The position numbers and the translations under genes are program-made. A stretch of DNA of 32,957 bases from Bacteroidota bacterium. Its GTDB lineage: Bacteria; Bacteroidota; Bacteroidia; Flavobacteriales; Weeksellaceae. The notes under the pieces are model-generated. The model ran no database searches. It was not told the origin of the DNA and saw only the letters and a program-made list of their open reading frames with translations. Shown in pieces: positions 23,724 to 31,661 of the stretch (position 1 is its first letter; the number at the start of each line of letters is the position of its first letter). The DNA lies in the NCBI GenBank assembly GCA_023411265.1, contig JAEYOX010000102.1:1-32957 (forward strand), in the 5' to 3' direction.

Positions 23724-24545
23724 TTATTTTCTTTTAGATACGATATAACGGTTCGATGCTTTGTTTTTCTTTCTTGTTTTATATCCTTTGGCCGGCTTAC
23801 CGTTTCTGGATCTTGGGTGTCCTCCTGAAGAACGTCCTTCACCACCACCCATTGGGTGATCAACAGGGTTCATTGCTACAGGTCTTGTTCTTGGTCTTCT
23901 TCCCAGCCATCTGCTTCTACCCGCTTTTCCGGATACTGTAAGCTGATGATCTGAATTGGATACAGAACCAATCATTGCCATACATTCAGTAAGAATCATT
24001 CTGGATTCTCCTGACGGCAGTTTTACAATCGCATATTTCCCGTCTCTGGAAGTCAACTGAGCGGAAGATCCTGCACTTCTTGCCATAATAGCACCTTGCC
24101 CTGGTCTCAGTTCGATACAGGAAATTACAGTTCCCAAAGGAATGTTTCTCAGTTTCATTGCGTTTCCTACATTAGGCTCTGCAGATTCTGAAGCGATTAC
24201 TTTCTGGTCTACTTTAATCCCGTTCGGAGCGACAATGTATCTTTTCTCTCCGTCCGTGTACTCAAGAAGGGCGATGAATGCCGTTCTGTTCGGGTCGTAT
24301 TCTACAGATTTAACGGTTGCTTCAATGTCGAATTTATTTCTCTTGAAGTCGATAATTCTGTATTTCTTTTTGTGTCCACCTCCGGTGTAACGCATGGTCA
24401 TTTTACCAGTTTGGTTACGTCCACCTGACTTTTTAATACCAACAGTGAGAGATTTCTCCGGTTTGTTGGTAGTAATTTCCTCAAAGTTGTTTACAACTCT
24501 GAATCTCTGTCCCGGGGTGATAGGTTTTAATTTTCTAACAGACAT
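23724..24545 (-). CDS. rplB: Ribosomal protein L2
   Basis: L2 (uL2) is required for subunit joining and peptidyl transferase activity. The 273-residue protein begins MSVRKLKPITPGQRFRV and has the functionally important MNPVDHPMGGGEGRSSGG near residue 225, and a basic C-terminal tail. The order rplW-rplB-rpsS is canonical. Confidence 0.97.
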   Translation of the reverse strand: MSVRKLKPITPGQRFRVVNNFEEITTNKPEKSLTVGIKKSGGRNQTGKMTMRYTGGGHKKKYRIIDFKRNKFDIEATVKSVEYDPNRTAFIALLEYTDGEKRYIVAPNGIKVDQKVIASESAEPNVGNAMKLRNIPLGTVISCIELRPGQGAIMARSAGSSAQLTSRDGKYAIVKLPSGESRMILTECMAMIGSVSNSDHQLTVSGKAGRSRWLGRRPRTRPVAMNPVDHPMGGGEGRSSGGHPRSRNGKPAKGYKTRKKNKASNRYIVSKRK

Positions 24546-24577
24546 TACTATTGTTTATATTATTTACTAAATTCTTG

Positions 24578-24865
24578 TTATACAGAAAAAATATCGAGTA
24601 CTTCTCCTTCTGCAAGGGTAACAACGGCTTTTTTCAGTTTGTTGGTTTTCCCAACCTGAAGTCCTTTTTTGGTGTACTTCGAGGAAACTTTAGGAGCATA
24701 AATCATTGTTCTGACGTCTGCTACTTTTACACCGTAAGCCTCTTCTACCGCAGTTTTAATCTGGATTTTATTCGCCTTCGTATTCACCAAGAAAGAATAA
24801 GCACCTCTAAGATCCGTAAGATAGTTGGCCTTTTCTGAAATGACTGGTTTAATAATAACTGACAT
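24578..24865 (-). CDS. rplW: Ribosomal protein L23
   Basis: L23 (uL23) is the main docking site for trigger factor and SRP at the tunnel exit. The 95-residue protein has IIKPVISEKANYL and FLVNTKANKIQIKTAVEEAYGVKV. It is 3 bp after rplD. Confidence 0.95.
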   Translation of the reverse strand: MSVIIKPVISEKANYLTDLRGAYSFLVNTKANKIQIKTAVEEAYGVKVADVRTMIYAPKVSSKYTKKGLQVGKTNKLKKAVVTLAEGEVLDIFSV

Positions 24866-24868
24866 GAT

Positions 24869-25498
24869 TTATTTCTTTAAAATTTCTGTGAATTTTTCGA
24901 TAGCATCTTCAATGAATACGATTTCACCTGCATGCACCAAATCGTAAGAGCTGATTTCGTTATACGTCAACACTTTTGTTTTTGGTAAATTTCTGGATGA
25001 CAGGTACACATTTTTGTTCGCTTCGGATAAAACATACAACGATTTTTTACCTTCAAAGCCTAATGCATTATTCAGGTTGATAAATTCTTTTGTTTTAGGT
25101 GCATCAAAAGAGAATGATTCCAAAACTTTGATAGAATTATCTTTCATTTTCTGAGAAAGCACAGACTTTTTGGCAAGTCTTTTCAGTGCCTTGTTCAGTT
25201 TGAATCTGTAATCTCTTGGTTTCGGTCCGAATACTCTACCTCCACCTTTGAAAATTGGCGACTTAATGTCCCCGTATCTTGCAGATCCTGAACCTTTTTG
25301 TTTCTTAAGTTTCTTTGTAGAACCTACAATTTCGCTTCTTTCTTTCGCTTTATGAGTTCCCTGTCTTTGTGCAGCCAGGTACTGTTTCACTTCTAAATAA
25401 ACCGCGTGCTGGTTTGGCTCTATTCCGAATACGGAATCGTCAAGCGTCACTTTTCTTCCGGTCTCTTTTCCTGATATATTATATACTACTAGTTCCAT
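24869..25498 (-). CDS. rplD: Ribosomal protein L4
   Basis: L4 (uL4) lies at the tunnel constriction and in E. coli represses the S10 operon. The 209-residue product has HKAKERSEIVGSTKKLKKQKGSG and IFKGGGRVFGPKPRDY, which form the tunnel-reaching loop. The start overlaps the rplC end by 10 bp, a sign of coupled translation. Confidence 0.96.
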   Translation of the reverse strand: MELVVYNISGKETGRKVTLDDSVFGIEPNQHAVYLEVKQYLAAQRQGTHKAKERSEIVGSTKKLKKQKGSGSARYGDIKSPIFKGGGRVFGPKPRDYRFKLNKALKRLAKKSVLSQKMKDNSIKVLESFSFDAPKTKEFINLNNALGFEGKKSLYVLSEANKNVYLSSRNLPKTKVLTYNEISSYDLVHAGEIVFIEDAIEKFTEILKK

Positions 25499-26112
25499 CT
25501 TCTGACAATTACATAAGAATTTATAGCTCCCGGAACAGCACCTTTTACTACTAAAAGATTTTGTTCTTCATCCACTTTTAACACCTGAAGATTTTGAACA
25601 GTAACCTGCTTACCACCCATTCTTCCTGCCATCCTCATCCCTTTGAATACTCTTGAAGGGTCGGAACCTGCACCAATAGAGCCCGGAGCTCTCAGTCTGT
25701 TGTGCTGTCCGTGAGTCTGTTGCATTACTCCGCCGAAGTTGTGTCTTTTCACTACCCCCTGGAATCCTTTCCCTTTTGAAGTTCCTGTTACATCAACATA
25801 TTCTCCTTCAGAGAACAGATTTACTTTCACTTCATCTCCTACTTTCAAATGATCGAACCCGTGGTGGAATTCTACCAATTTGGCTTTAGGAGCAGAACCA
25901 GCCTTTTTGAAATGGCCGGCTAACGCTTTACCAACGTTCTTCTCACTCTTGTCATCGAAACCTAACTGAAAGCCTACATAGCCATCGTTTTCTACGGTTC
26001 TGACCTGTAAAACCGAGCATGGCCCTGCCTGAATAACGGTGCAGGGAATATTTTTCCCGTTCTCGTCAAACAAAGAGGTCATACCGATTTTTTTTCCAAT
26101 AATACCTGACAT
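25489..26112 (-). CDS. rplC: Ribosomal protein L3
   Basis: L3 (uL3) starts large-subunit assembly and reaches to the peptidyl transferase centre. The 207-residue protein has MSGIIGKKIGMTSLFDENG, the segment FGGVMQQTHGQHNRLRAPGS with the usually methylated Gln site, and FKGMRMAGRMGGKQVTVQNL. It is here the first gene of the transcription unit, because rpsJ is 6.5 kb away. A consensus promoter lies about 100 bp upstream. Confidence 0.97.
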   Translation of the reverse strand: MSGIIGKKIGMTSLFDENGKNIPCTVIQAGPCSVLQVRTVENDGYVGFQLGFDDKSEKNVGKALAGHFKKAGSAPKAKLVEFHHGFDHLKVGDEVKVNLFSEGEYVDVTGTSKGKGFQGVVKRHNFGGVMQQTHGQHNRLRAPGSIGAGSDPSRVFKGMRMAGRMGGKQVTVQNLQVLKVDEEQNLLVVKGAVPGAINSYVIVRRWN

Positions 26113-26183
26113 TATTTAATTTATAAATGTTGTTTCACTTTATTTCTTTTACGGTTTCAAAGCGATTTCTATATCTACATTAG

Positions 26184-26211
26184 GCACACTTCTCCCCTAA
26201 AAAGAGTGTGC
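26184..26211. promoter_or_regulatory. Inverted repeat at the rplC transcription start
   Basis: GCACACT and AGTGTGC form a perfect 7-bp inverted repeat with a 14-nt spacer. The right arm shares its last base with the -7 box. The predicted start (near 26205) falls inside it, so it could be an operator. Alternatively, it could form part of a leader structure. Confidence 0.55.
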
Positions 26212-26240
26212 AAATTTATGAATATTTTTTGAACTGACAA
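26211..26240 (-). promoter_or_regulatory. Promoter of the rplC-rplQ transcription unit
   Basis: The reverse strand has TTG (26238-26240), exactly 19 bases, then TAAATTTG (26211-26218), a full match to the Bacteroidota sigma-A consensus. The predicted leader is about 93 nt. It explains how the ribosomal cluster is transcribed although rpsJ has its own terminator. Confidence 0.78.
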
Positions 26241-26271
26241 ACAGCGACTTAAAAAAAAACAGGAATCCATA

Positions 26272-26300
26272 AAAAAAGTTCAGCGATGTACTGAAGTTTT
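26272..26300 (-). terminator. Terminator after the type IX remnant
   Basis: The imperfect stem ACTTCAG/CTGAACT with a 7-nt loop is followed on the reverse strand by TTTTTTTATGG. It lies between the remnant gene and the rplC promoter. Confidence 0.6.
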
Positions 26301-26325
26301 AAAACTAATGCAGAAATGAATGCCT

Positions 26326-26988
26326 TTATTTTACGATCATTTTAAAGGTTTTGATTTTACCTTTTGATTCTGATGAAACTTCCAGAAAATAGTTGCCTTT
26401 TGTTAGCTGGTGCTCCAGATTAAAAATCTGTCGGCTGTCTTTGGTTAATTTCTGCTGAAAAACCACCCTTCCGGAAGCGTCGTGTATTTTTAAATAACAT
26501 TGCAGTTTCTGAAGCACACTTCCAGCTAGATGAAAATTCCCGCTATTGGGATTATCATACAACACCAGATCTTTTGAGAGATTCACCTCTGAATTGGAAA
26601 GTTCTGCCCTTGAATCAAAACGGGCAATGAAACCAGTACGTTCATTCGGTAATTTAGCCGTTTGTGCTGCGCCGGGTGTCGTAATACGGGTGTCTGCCAA
26701 AGTGCTTCCATACAAATAAAAAGTACCCTGTCCAGTTACAACGTTAATGCTTGGTGGCAACCCATACCCACCGGCATTGCTGGCTCCACCGTAATAGGAT
26801 GTCCACTCTCTGACGCCATTCTCGTTAAATTGAGCAAAAACTAAATTGGCTGCGCCGCCCGAAAAAGACCCGAGAGGCATGGTATCAATATAAGCTCCCG
26901 GAGTTGCCAGATTTACGTTACCGTTGGAATACTGGGTAAAAGTGATGATAACATCGTTTCCTATCAATGCCAAAGGAGAAGCCCCATA
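26326..26988 (-). pseudogene. 5'-truncated type IX secretion cargo gene (SBBP-like repeats plus sorting domain)
   Basis: The open frame (about 221 codons from after a TAA at 26989-26991) starts in the middle of a protein: there is no signal peptide, and the first residues YGASPLALIG are already domain sequence. The N-terminal half has SBBP-type beta-propeller patterns (TPGAYIDT..., WTSYYGGASNAGGYG, GTFYLYGSTL, TPGAAQT, GFIARFD). The last 80 residues form a type A sorting domain (DNPNSGNFHL, IHDASGRVVFQ, KGNYFLEV, KTFKMIVK). Such proteins need a signal peptide for export, so this is a dead remnant. It follows the terminator of the PepSY gene and has no promoter of its own. Confidence 0.8.
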
Positions 26989-27000
26989 TTACCCGTAAAT

Positions 27001-27028
27001 AAAAAAACTTCAAGTGAATGAAGTTTTA
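27001..27028 (-). terminator. Terminator of the iron-uptake operon
   Basis: The reverse strand shows AAAACTTCA, a 5-6-nt loop, then TTGAAGTTTTTTTATTT. The 9-bp stem with a T run ends about 23 bp after the PepSY gene. Confidence 0.8.
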
Positions 27029-27050
27029 AATTTAATTTCAAAATAATCTT

Positions 27051-28247
27051 CTATTTCGCTTTTCGGAATTTATTGAACCAGAAAATAAAGCCCGTAATGG
27101 GAAGTGAAAAACCGATAAAACAGACAATGAAATACAGAATAATGCTTTTAAGCCCCAATATTTCGCCCGTGTGCAGGGGTTTTACTAAGCTGGTGAACTG
27201 CTGAGGCAAAGGTCTTTCCCAAAATAAATCTTTAGATTTTACCACTCCGGTTTTGTCCATCGTAATCTGATCCGGAAGCATCGCACCCAGCCAGTTGTTG
27301 GTATTAATCTTAGAAATCACAAACCTCGGATTGTCTTTATTGGGAAACTCTATAGTGGTTACCGCATCGTAAGGAAGAACCTGATTTGCATTCCTAAGAA
27401 TGGTTTCCAAAGAAGCAGAAGATTCTTCTTTCAATTGAGTTTTCTCATTTTGCCGATTCAGCATATCATTGAAAATAGCATCAAATGCAGAATTCCCTTC
27501 CTGATTTTCCTGAGAAACTCCTGAAATAGAATCTCCGCCCAGAGAAACGATGAGTGCGTTTTTCACCCAGGGATAAGTTACGTACAAACCCGTGACTGCC
27601 ATAAAAAAAAGTAGAAGAAAGGCGTAAAAACCCATGGTATTGTGCAGATCGTAATTGATGCGCTGAAACTTCCCCGAGAACTTCACCGTAAAAGCTTGTT
27701 TCCAATACTTCCACTTTTTGGGAATCCAAAGTACAAAACCGGAAATCAACAATACACAGAACATGAGCACGGCCACGCCGTTAATCTGCCTTCCCACTTC
27801 ACCCATCATAAGATTCCGGTGAATATCGAGAACCACTTCAAAAAACTGATCCAAATTCGTGTCGCCCATTCCCAGTTCTTCTCCTGTATAAGGATTGTAA
27901 TAGGTAGCCACATCGGAATTATCTTTTTGATAAGTAATCACGTAGCTTCTCTCCGGATCGTCAGAAATGGTTAAGCCTGTAAGTTTTTTCCCTTCTTTTT
28001 CAAGGTTGATCTGAATTTCAGCGGGAGTTTTCTTAGGCGCTGCTGTTGCTTTCACAAAAACTTTTTCTTTGTTCAGCAAGTCGGTGAACTGATTTTTAAA
28101 AGCATACAGACAGCCGGAAAGACATACCACCACAATAACAATTCCCGAAAGCAACCCGAACCAAAGATGCAAAACTCCCATGGCATATTTGAACAGGGAT
28201 TCATTTTTTCTTCTTTTCCGGAGGAGTGTTTTTCTGAAACGTGACAT
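27051..28247 (-). CDS. PepSY-associated membrane protein (PiuB-like, siderophore iron reduction)
   Basis: The 398-residue inner-membrane protein has a basic N-terminus, then TM1 (about 27-50), a PepSY-type periplasmic region (KKLTGLTISDDPERSYVITY, YYNPYTGEELG), TM2 (about 155-178), TM3 (about 203-226) and a last helix (about 365-390). Conserved His residues flank the helices: HLWFG, DIHRNLM, YDLHNTMG and PLHTGEILG. This is the PepSY_TM family, members of which sit next to siderophore receptors and likely reduce Fe(III) using heme or quinol electrons. It is the last gene of the iron operon, 78 bp after the lipoprotein gene. Confidence 0.87.
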   Translation of the reverse strand: MSRFRKTLLRKRRKNESLFKYAMGVLHLWFGLLSGIVIVVVCLSGCLYAFKNQFTDLLNKEKVFVKATAAPKKTPAEIQINLEKEGKKLTGLTISDDPERSYVITYQKDNSDVATYYNPYTGEELGMGDTNLDQFFEVVLDIHRNLMMGEVGRQINGVAVLMFCVLLISGFVLWIPKKWKYWKQAFTVKFSGKFQRINYDLHNTMGFYAFLLLFFMAVTGLYVTYPWVKNALIVSLGGDSISGVSQENQEGNSAFDAIFNDMLNRQNEKTQLKEESSASLETILRNANQVLPYDAVTTIEFPNKDNPRFVISKINTNNWLGAMLPDQITMDKTGVVKSKDLFWERPLPQQFTSLVKPLHTGEILGLKSIILYFIVCFIGFSLPITGFIFWFNKFRKAK

Positions 28248-28271
28248 CTTTTTTAAAATAGGTATAAAACG

Positions 28272-28306
28272 GAAGCATTAAAACAAACCGGTTGTCTTAA
28301 TGCTTC
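28272..28306 (-). other. Intercistronic hairpin before the PepSY gene
   Basis: A perfect 10-bp stem GAAGCATTAA/TTAATGCTTC, extended by ACAA/TTGT, fills the gap between the lipoprotein and PepSY genes. It is followed by CCGTTTTATACC on the reverse strand, so the T run is too weak for a sure terminator. It could dampen expression of the PepSY gene or stabilise the upstream mRNA. Confidence 0.6.
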
Positions 28307-28325
28307 ACAAAACTGAAATCAATAT

Positions 28326-28937
28326 TTATTCTCTTCCTTTGAACTGCTGGTCTTTCACCAATTCCAGAAACTTAGCATACTGCTCCGGATATAGTGATGT
28401 TTTCATGGCTTCTTTTCGCTGAACATCAAATTTATTCCAGTATTCCCGGGCAAGGTCTGTGTTTCCGTGGTAAATATCGTGGGCATCATTGAACGCTTTT
28501 TCAAAAGCATCGTTGGAAGCATTCAGCATGACGAACTGTTCGTCATTCAGCTGCGCTTCAGTTCTTATTTTTTCGAGAAGATCATTGGTATATCTTGGTC
28601 TTTTTCTGGAATTTTTCTCTACAAATTCATTGAATTTTACCAACTGATCGGGCTGCAATATATTAGCCATTTCCCGAGACTGCTGCGCCCGGAGTTCTTC
28701 ATTTTTAATTCCCAAAGCTACCCGATCCATTTGGCCGCCCTGCGCTTTGGCTGCTTCATAATTCTGCTCTTGTTGTTTTTTGTATTTGGCAGTGATTTCA
28801 TCGAAGTTTTTTTCCTGTTCGGGAGAAAGTGTTACTTCTTTCTTAAACTCCGCGTAATCAATTCCTCTTTTTTTCTTTCCTGAGCATGACATGATGGCCA
28901 ACGCCATGATGATCATTAAAATTCCTTTGATATTCAT
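28326..28937 (-). CDS. Helical lipoprotein with CpxP/Spy-like LxxxQ repeats
   Basis: The 203-residue protein has the lipobox LAIMSC (Cys18) and is then almost all helical and charged. It contains four similar segments: LSPEQEKNFDEI, LQPDQLVKFNEF, LNDEQFVMLNAS and LYPEQYAKFLEL. They resemble the LTxxQ motifs of the Spy/CpxP/ZraP helical hairpin chaperones, here as L-[SNQY]-[PD]-[DE]-Q. It is probably in the periplasm, anchored to a membrane. It is encoded 12 bp after the siderophore receptor gene and before the PepSY gene, so a role in metal uptake or envelope stress is suggested. Its biochemical function is unknown. Confidence 0.8.
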   Translation of the reverse strand: MNIKGILMIIMALAIMSCSGKKKRGIDYAEFKKEVTLSPEQEKNFDEITAKYKKQQEQNYEAAKAQGGQMDRVALGIKNEELRAQQSREMANILQPDQLVKFNEFVEKNSRKRPRYTNDLLEKIRTEAQLNDEQFVMLNASNDAFEKAFNDAHDIYHGNTDLAREYWNKFDVQRKEAMKTSLYPEQYAKFLELVKDQQFKGRE

Positions 28938-28949
28938 TGTATAATGTTT

Positions 28950-31130
28950 TTAAAATTTATAATTAATTTGTGCTGCAAAATTTCTTGGTTGAATCTGATC
29001 AATATATCCGCCGCGGAAATAAGAATTATAACCTACGGAATCAAAAATATTATTCAGAAATACCCGTAATCCTAATCCGTTGCCGAAAGTATATCCTGCC
29101 TGCGCATCTACGGTTGTATATTCTTTCATCATAAATGGCTGTACACCCGGTTTCACCGCAAGCTCATGTCCGTTATTAAAGGTTTTTTGGGTAAAATCAT
29201 CCACAGGTCTTTCTCCAACGTAATATATCCCAGCACCTATATCAATACCATTCAATATTCCTTCACTAAATTTATAGTTTACCCACGCGTTTGCTGTATT
29301 TTTTGGGGTATTCAAAGGTGCAGATCCTTCTACAAATGCCGGACTGTCGTGGTATTGAGCATCAATATAGGCCCAACCTGCCATTACCTGAAGATTAGGA
29401 AGAACCCTTCCGATGAGTTCTACTTCAGCTCCTTTTCTTCTTAGCTCACCAGCCAAACCGAAAAACCCCGTTGGATTTCCCTGACTGTTTAAAACAGAAT
29501 AAGAAAGATTGTCCGCCATAATATCAAACAGCGTTACATTAAATCTTAATTTTTGATCGAACCAATCAGATTTTATCCCTGTTTCCCATTGCGTGGAAGT
29601 AGAAGGACCTACCGTTCCACCATCAAGCAGTGGATTATTGGCAGATCTCAAGGAAGTTGTAGTTGTATAGGATCCGAAAACATTAAGATTTTCAATCGGA
29701 GAAATCATCAGACCCAAAGAAGGATTCCATGCTTCACTTTTACCTTCACTGTTTCCGTTAAGACGGCTGTATCGAATTCCCAAGTGAGCTTTAACATATT
29801 TATTGAAAGTAATCACATCCTGAGCCATCAAACCAAAAGTAGGCGCCAGAGTATTGACATAAGGATTATTTGTGGCCAAATCAAACTGGTAGCCGTCAAT
29901 ATGAGAAGGAAGGACATTGCTGATTTCCTCTAGAACATTAATCATATCTACCGCTTTTGCCTGGTACGAAACGGTAGAAACTGCAGTCTGCTTCCAGTCA
30001 AATCCGATCTGGAAGGTGTGTTTTAAGAAACCTGTTTGTACATCCTGTCCGATAAAATCGAATTGCAATACCTGATTTCTGTCTTCCCGATACGATTTGG
30101 CCAACGTTCTCGCTCTTTCGGCAAACCCGGTTGTTGCATTGCCTGCTCCGATGGAAGCACCGATAAGGTTATTCTCGTAACTTGAATTAATGTAAGCTGC
30201 ACGAATTTTAAATTGATCATTCAACCTTCGGACTGCTGTTGTTGAAAAATTATACGTTGTGATTTCTGCATTATCAGTAGCAAACCCCAAGAATTTGCCT
30301 TTCGGCATTTCGTACAGGGCATTGGTGTCTCCCGCGGCCAGATTCACGGTTCCTCTGTCGGGAGTGGTATTGTTTTTCATGTAATCCATTTCTACAACAA
30401 TATCTGTATGTCTGTCCGGCCTGAAAGCGATGGATGGATTTACATAGATCCTGTCGGCAGAAACATGCTTGCGGAAAGAATTGTTATTTTGATAAGCTGC
30501 ATTCAGACGAACTGCAAATTGCTTGTTTTTGTCCAGTACTTTTTGGAAATCCAGGGTAGGCCGGTAAAAGTCCCAGCTTCCGTAGCGAAAACCGACACTT
30601 GTCTGGTCAATGAATCGTGGTGTTTTGGTAACAATATTAATTACTCCACCGGCGGAACCTAATCCATCGCCGATTCCCTGCGTTACTGCCGCAGAACCTT
30701 TGATCACCTGAATGCTTTCTACGCCCTGCATATCGGTCATCATAGAGCCGGTTCTGAAATCTGAATCCATCATTACGCCATTTTTAAGAACAGGAACACC
30801 GCGATAACCGCGGATGGACATGCTTTCCTTCACACCACCATAACTCCCAAACTGGGTAACTCCGGGAATATTCTTGGCCACATCCGTTACGGTGAGGCCG
30901 CCCAAATCCTCAATAACTTTGTGAGAAACCACCGAAATACTTTGGATTTGATCTCTTGTTTTTAATGGCAAGCGGGTAATTTCTTCCAAACCTTCCGGCT
31001 GTTTGTTTTTCTCACCAAAAAGTTCAACTTCTTCGATTTTGTGAATTTTACCCACGGAGTCTTTTGTTGTTTGCGCCTCAGCAAAGCATGCACTTAGGAC
31101 TATTACGGAAAATGTTACTGTTCTTCTCAT
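28950..31130 (-). CDS. TonB-dependent siderophore receptor
   Basis: The 726-residue outer-membrane receptor imports a ferric siderophore with TonB energy. It has a signal peptide ending AEAQ (about 1-20), the short KIEEVELFG segment as the TonB box region, a plug domain (about 50-170) with VAKNIPGVTQFG, SIRGYRG and GVESIQVIKGSAAVTQGIGD, then GGVINIVTKTP and a beta-barrel ending in NYKF with a C-terminal Phe. The plug pattern fits the FhuA/FpvA-type siderophore receptor family. The substrate is unknown. It heads an operon with a lipoprotein and a PepSY protein, behind a possible Fur box. Confidence 0.9.
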   Translation of the reverse strand: MRRTVTFSVIVLSACFAEAQTTKDSVGKIHKIEEVELFGEKNKQPEGLEEITRLPLKTRDQIQSISVVSHKVIEDLGGLTVTDVAKNIPGVTQFGSYGGVKESMSIRGYRGVPVLKNGVMMDSDFRTGSMMTDMQGVESIQVIKGSAAVTQGIGDGLGSAGGVINIVTKTPRFIDQTSVGFRYGSWDFYRPTLDFQKVLDKNKQFAVRLNAAYQNNNSFRKHVSADRIYVNPSIAFRPDRHTDIVVEMDYMKNNTTPDRGTVNLAAGDTNALYEMPKGKFLGFATDNAEITTYNFSTTAVRRLNDQFKIRAAYINSSYENNLIGASIGAGNATTGFAERARTLAKSYREDRNQVLQFDFIGQDVQTGFLKHTFQIGFDWKQTAVSTVSYQAKAVDMINVLEEISNVLPSHIDGYQFDLATNNPYVNTLAPTFGLMAQDVITFNKYVKAHLGIRYSRLNGNSEGKSEAWNPSLGLMISPIENLNVFGSYTTTTSLRSANNPLLDGGTVGPSTSTQWETGIKSDWFDQKLRFNVTLFDIMADNLSYSVLNSQGNPTGFFGLAGELRRKGAEVELIGRVLPNLQVMAGWAYIDAQYHDSPAFVEGSAPLNTPKNTANAWVNYKFSEGILNGIDIGAGIYYVGERPVDDFTQKTFNNGHELAVKPGVQPFMMKEYTTVDAQAGYTFGNGLGLRVFLNNIFDSVGYNSYFRGGYIDQIQPRNFAAQINYKF

Positions 31131-31150
31131 CGTTTATTTTTTGACGACAG

Positions 31151-31158
31151 CAAATTTA
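31151..31158 (-). promoter_or_regulatory. Candidate -7 box of the siderophore receptor operon
   Basis: The reverse strand reads TAAATTTG, fitting TAnnTTTG, 20 bp before the ATG. There is no TTG 19 bp upstream, so an activator may be needed or the promoter may be weak. Confidence 0.55.
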
Positions 31159-31160
31159 CT

Positions 31161-31179
31161 ATTTTTAATTATTCTAAAT
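31161..31179. promoter_or_regulatory. Possible Fur box
   Basis: ATTTTTAAT-T-ATTCTAAAT is a 19-bp imperfect inverted repeat (7 of 9 positions) that resembles the AT-rich Fur boxes of flavobacteria (ATTTAGAAT type). It lies just upstream of the -7 box, where a bound repressor would block transcription. Confidence 0.5.
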
Positions 31180-31189
31180 AACCATTGTG

Positions 31190-31205
31190 TATGATTTAAA
31201 TCATA
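31190..31205. promoter_or_regulatory. 16-bp palindrome TATGATTTAAATCATA
   Basis: A perfect 16-bp palindrome upstream of the receptor promoter. Its core TGATTTAAATCA resembles CRP/FNR-type sites (TTGAT-N4-ATCAA), so it may be an activator site. The regulator is unknown. Confidence 0.5.
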
Positions 31206-31256
31206 TTTTTTCCGGAAAAGTATGTAAGGCCCGATAAATACGGAGACAAAAAACAA

Positions 31257-31408
31257 AAAAAATCCGCACCCTTTAGGGAACGGATTTCGTTATCATAGCA
31301 CGCTTCGACTACGCTCAGCGCAAGGAAGTGTTTATCGGCTGTTTAAAGCATGCCGGCAAAATCACACTTTAATTTCTACATCAACCCCGGAAGGGAGTTC
31401 AATTTTCA
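31257..31408 (-). repeat. Direct repeat copy A: rpsJ 3' end plus terminator
   Basis: These 152 bases match 32521-32672 at 149 positions (differences at 31275, 31289 and 31403). Copy A contains the last 14-15 codons of rpsJ (sense LPSGVDVEIKV, stop TGA at 31362-31364) and a terminator hairpin. It has no upstream rpsJ, so it is a fragment. It lies between the two-gene cassette and the siderophore receptor promoter. Confidence 0.92.
31259..31290 (-). terminator. Duplicate rpsJ terminator (copy A)
   Basis: The same hairpin as at 32521-32554, here with CCCTAAAGGG as inner stem and loop (reverse strand) and CGGATTT as the outer arm, followed by a T run of eight. It probably ends transcription of the two-gene cassette. 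Confidence 0.8.
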
Positions 31409-31421
31409 GTTTGTGAAGATG

Positions 31422-31658
31422 TCACGGATTTTCCTTTTTTAAAAATTTCTTTTTAATAAAATTAACAATACTAACAACAAACATACACAAACCCATGAAT
31501 GCTGCTTTTAGAAGATTCTCTCTCGCAGTATTATCATTATTAGCTTCAGGATCAGAAGTTGATTGCAATACAGCCCAAAAGCCTACTACCGCAAAAATGT
31601 AAAGAGCTACATTTACACCTATGCGATAGATACTGATATTATTATTTCTAATTTTCAT
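31422..31658 (-). CDS. Small two-helix membrane protein, possible immunity protein
   Basis: The 78-residue protein has two hydrophobic helices (about 13-31, NVALYIFAVVGFWAVLQ, and about 49-68, LLKAAFMGLCMFVVSIVNFI), joined by a polar loop of Asp, Asn and Glu. The C-terminus is very basic (KKKFLKKENP). No signal or known family was recognised. It starts 3 bp after the preceding gene and ends just before the rpsJ-tail repeat. Small basic two-helix proteins next to pore-forming toxins are often immunity proteins; here that is inference only. Confidence 0.65.
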   Translation of the reverse strand: MKIRNNNISIYRIGVNVALYIFAVVGFWAVLQSTSDPEANNDNTARENLLKAAFMGLCMFVVSIVNFIKKKFLKKENP

Positions 31659-31661
31659 TTA

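Noticed and set aside
26326..26973. Intact type IX secretion cargo gene starting at TTG 26973
   Set aside because: There is no signal peptide, the sequence begins inside a repeat domain, and no promoter is present; a truncated remnant fits better.
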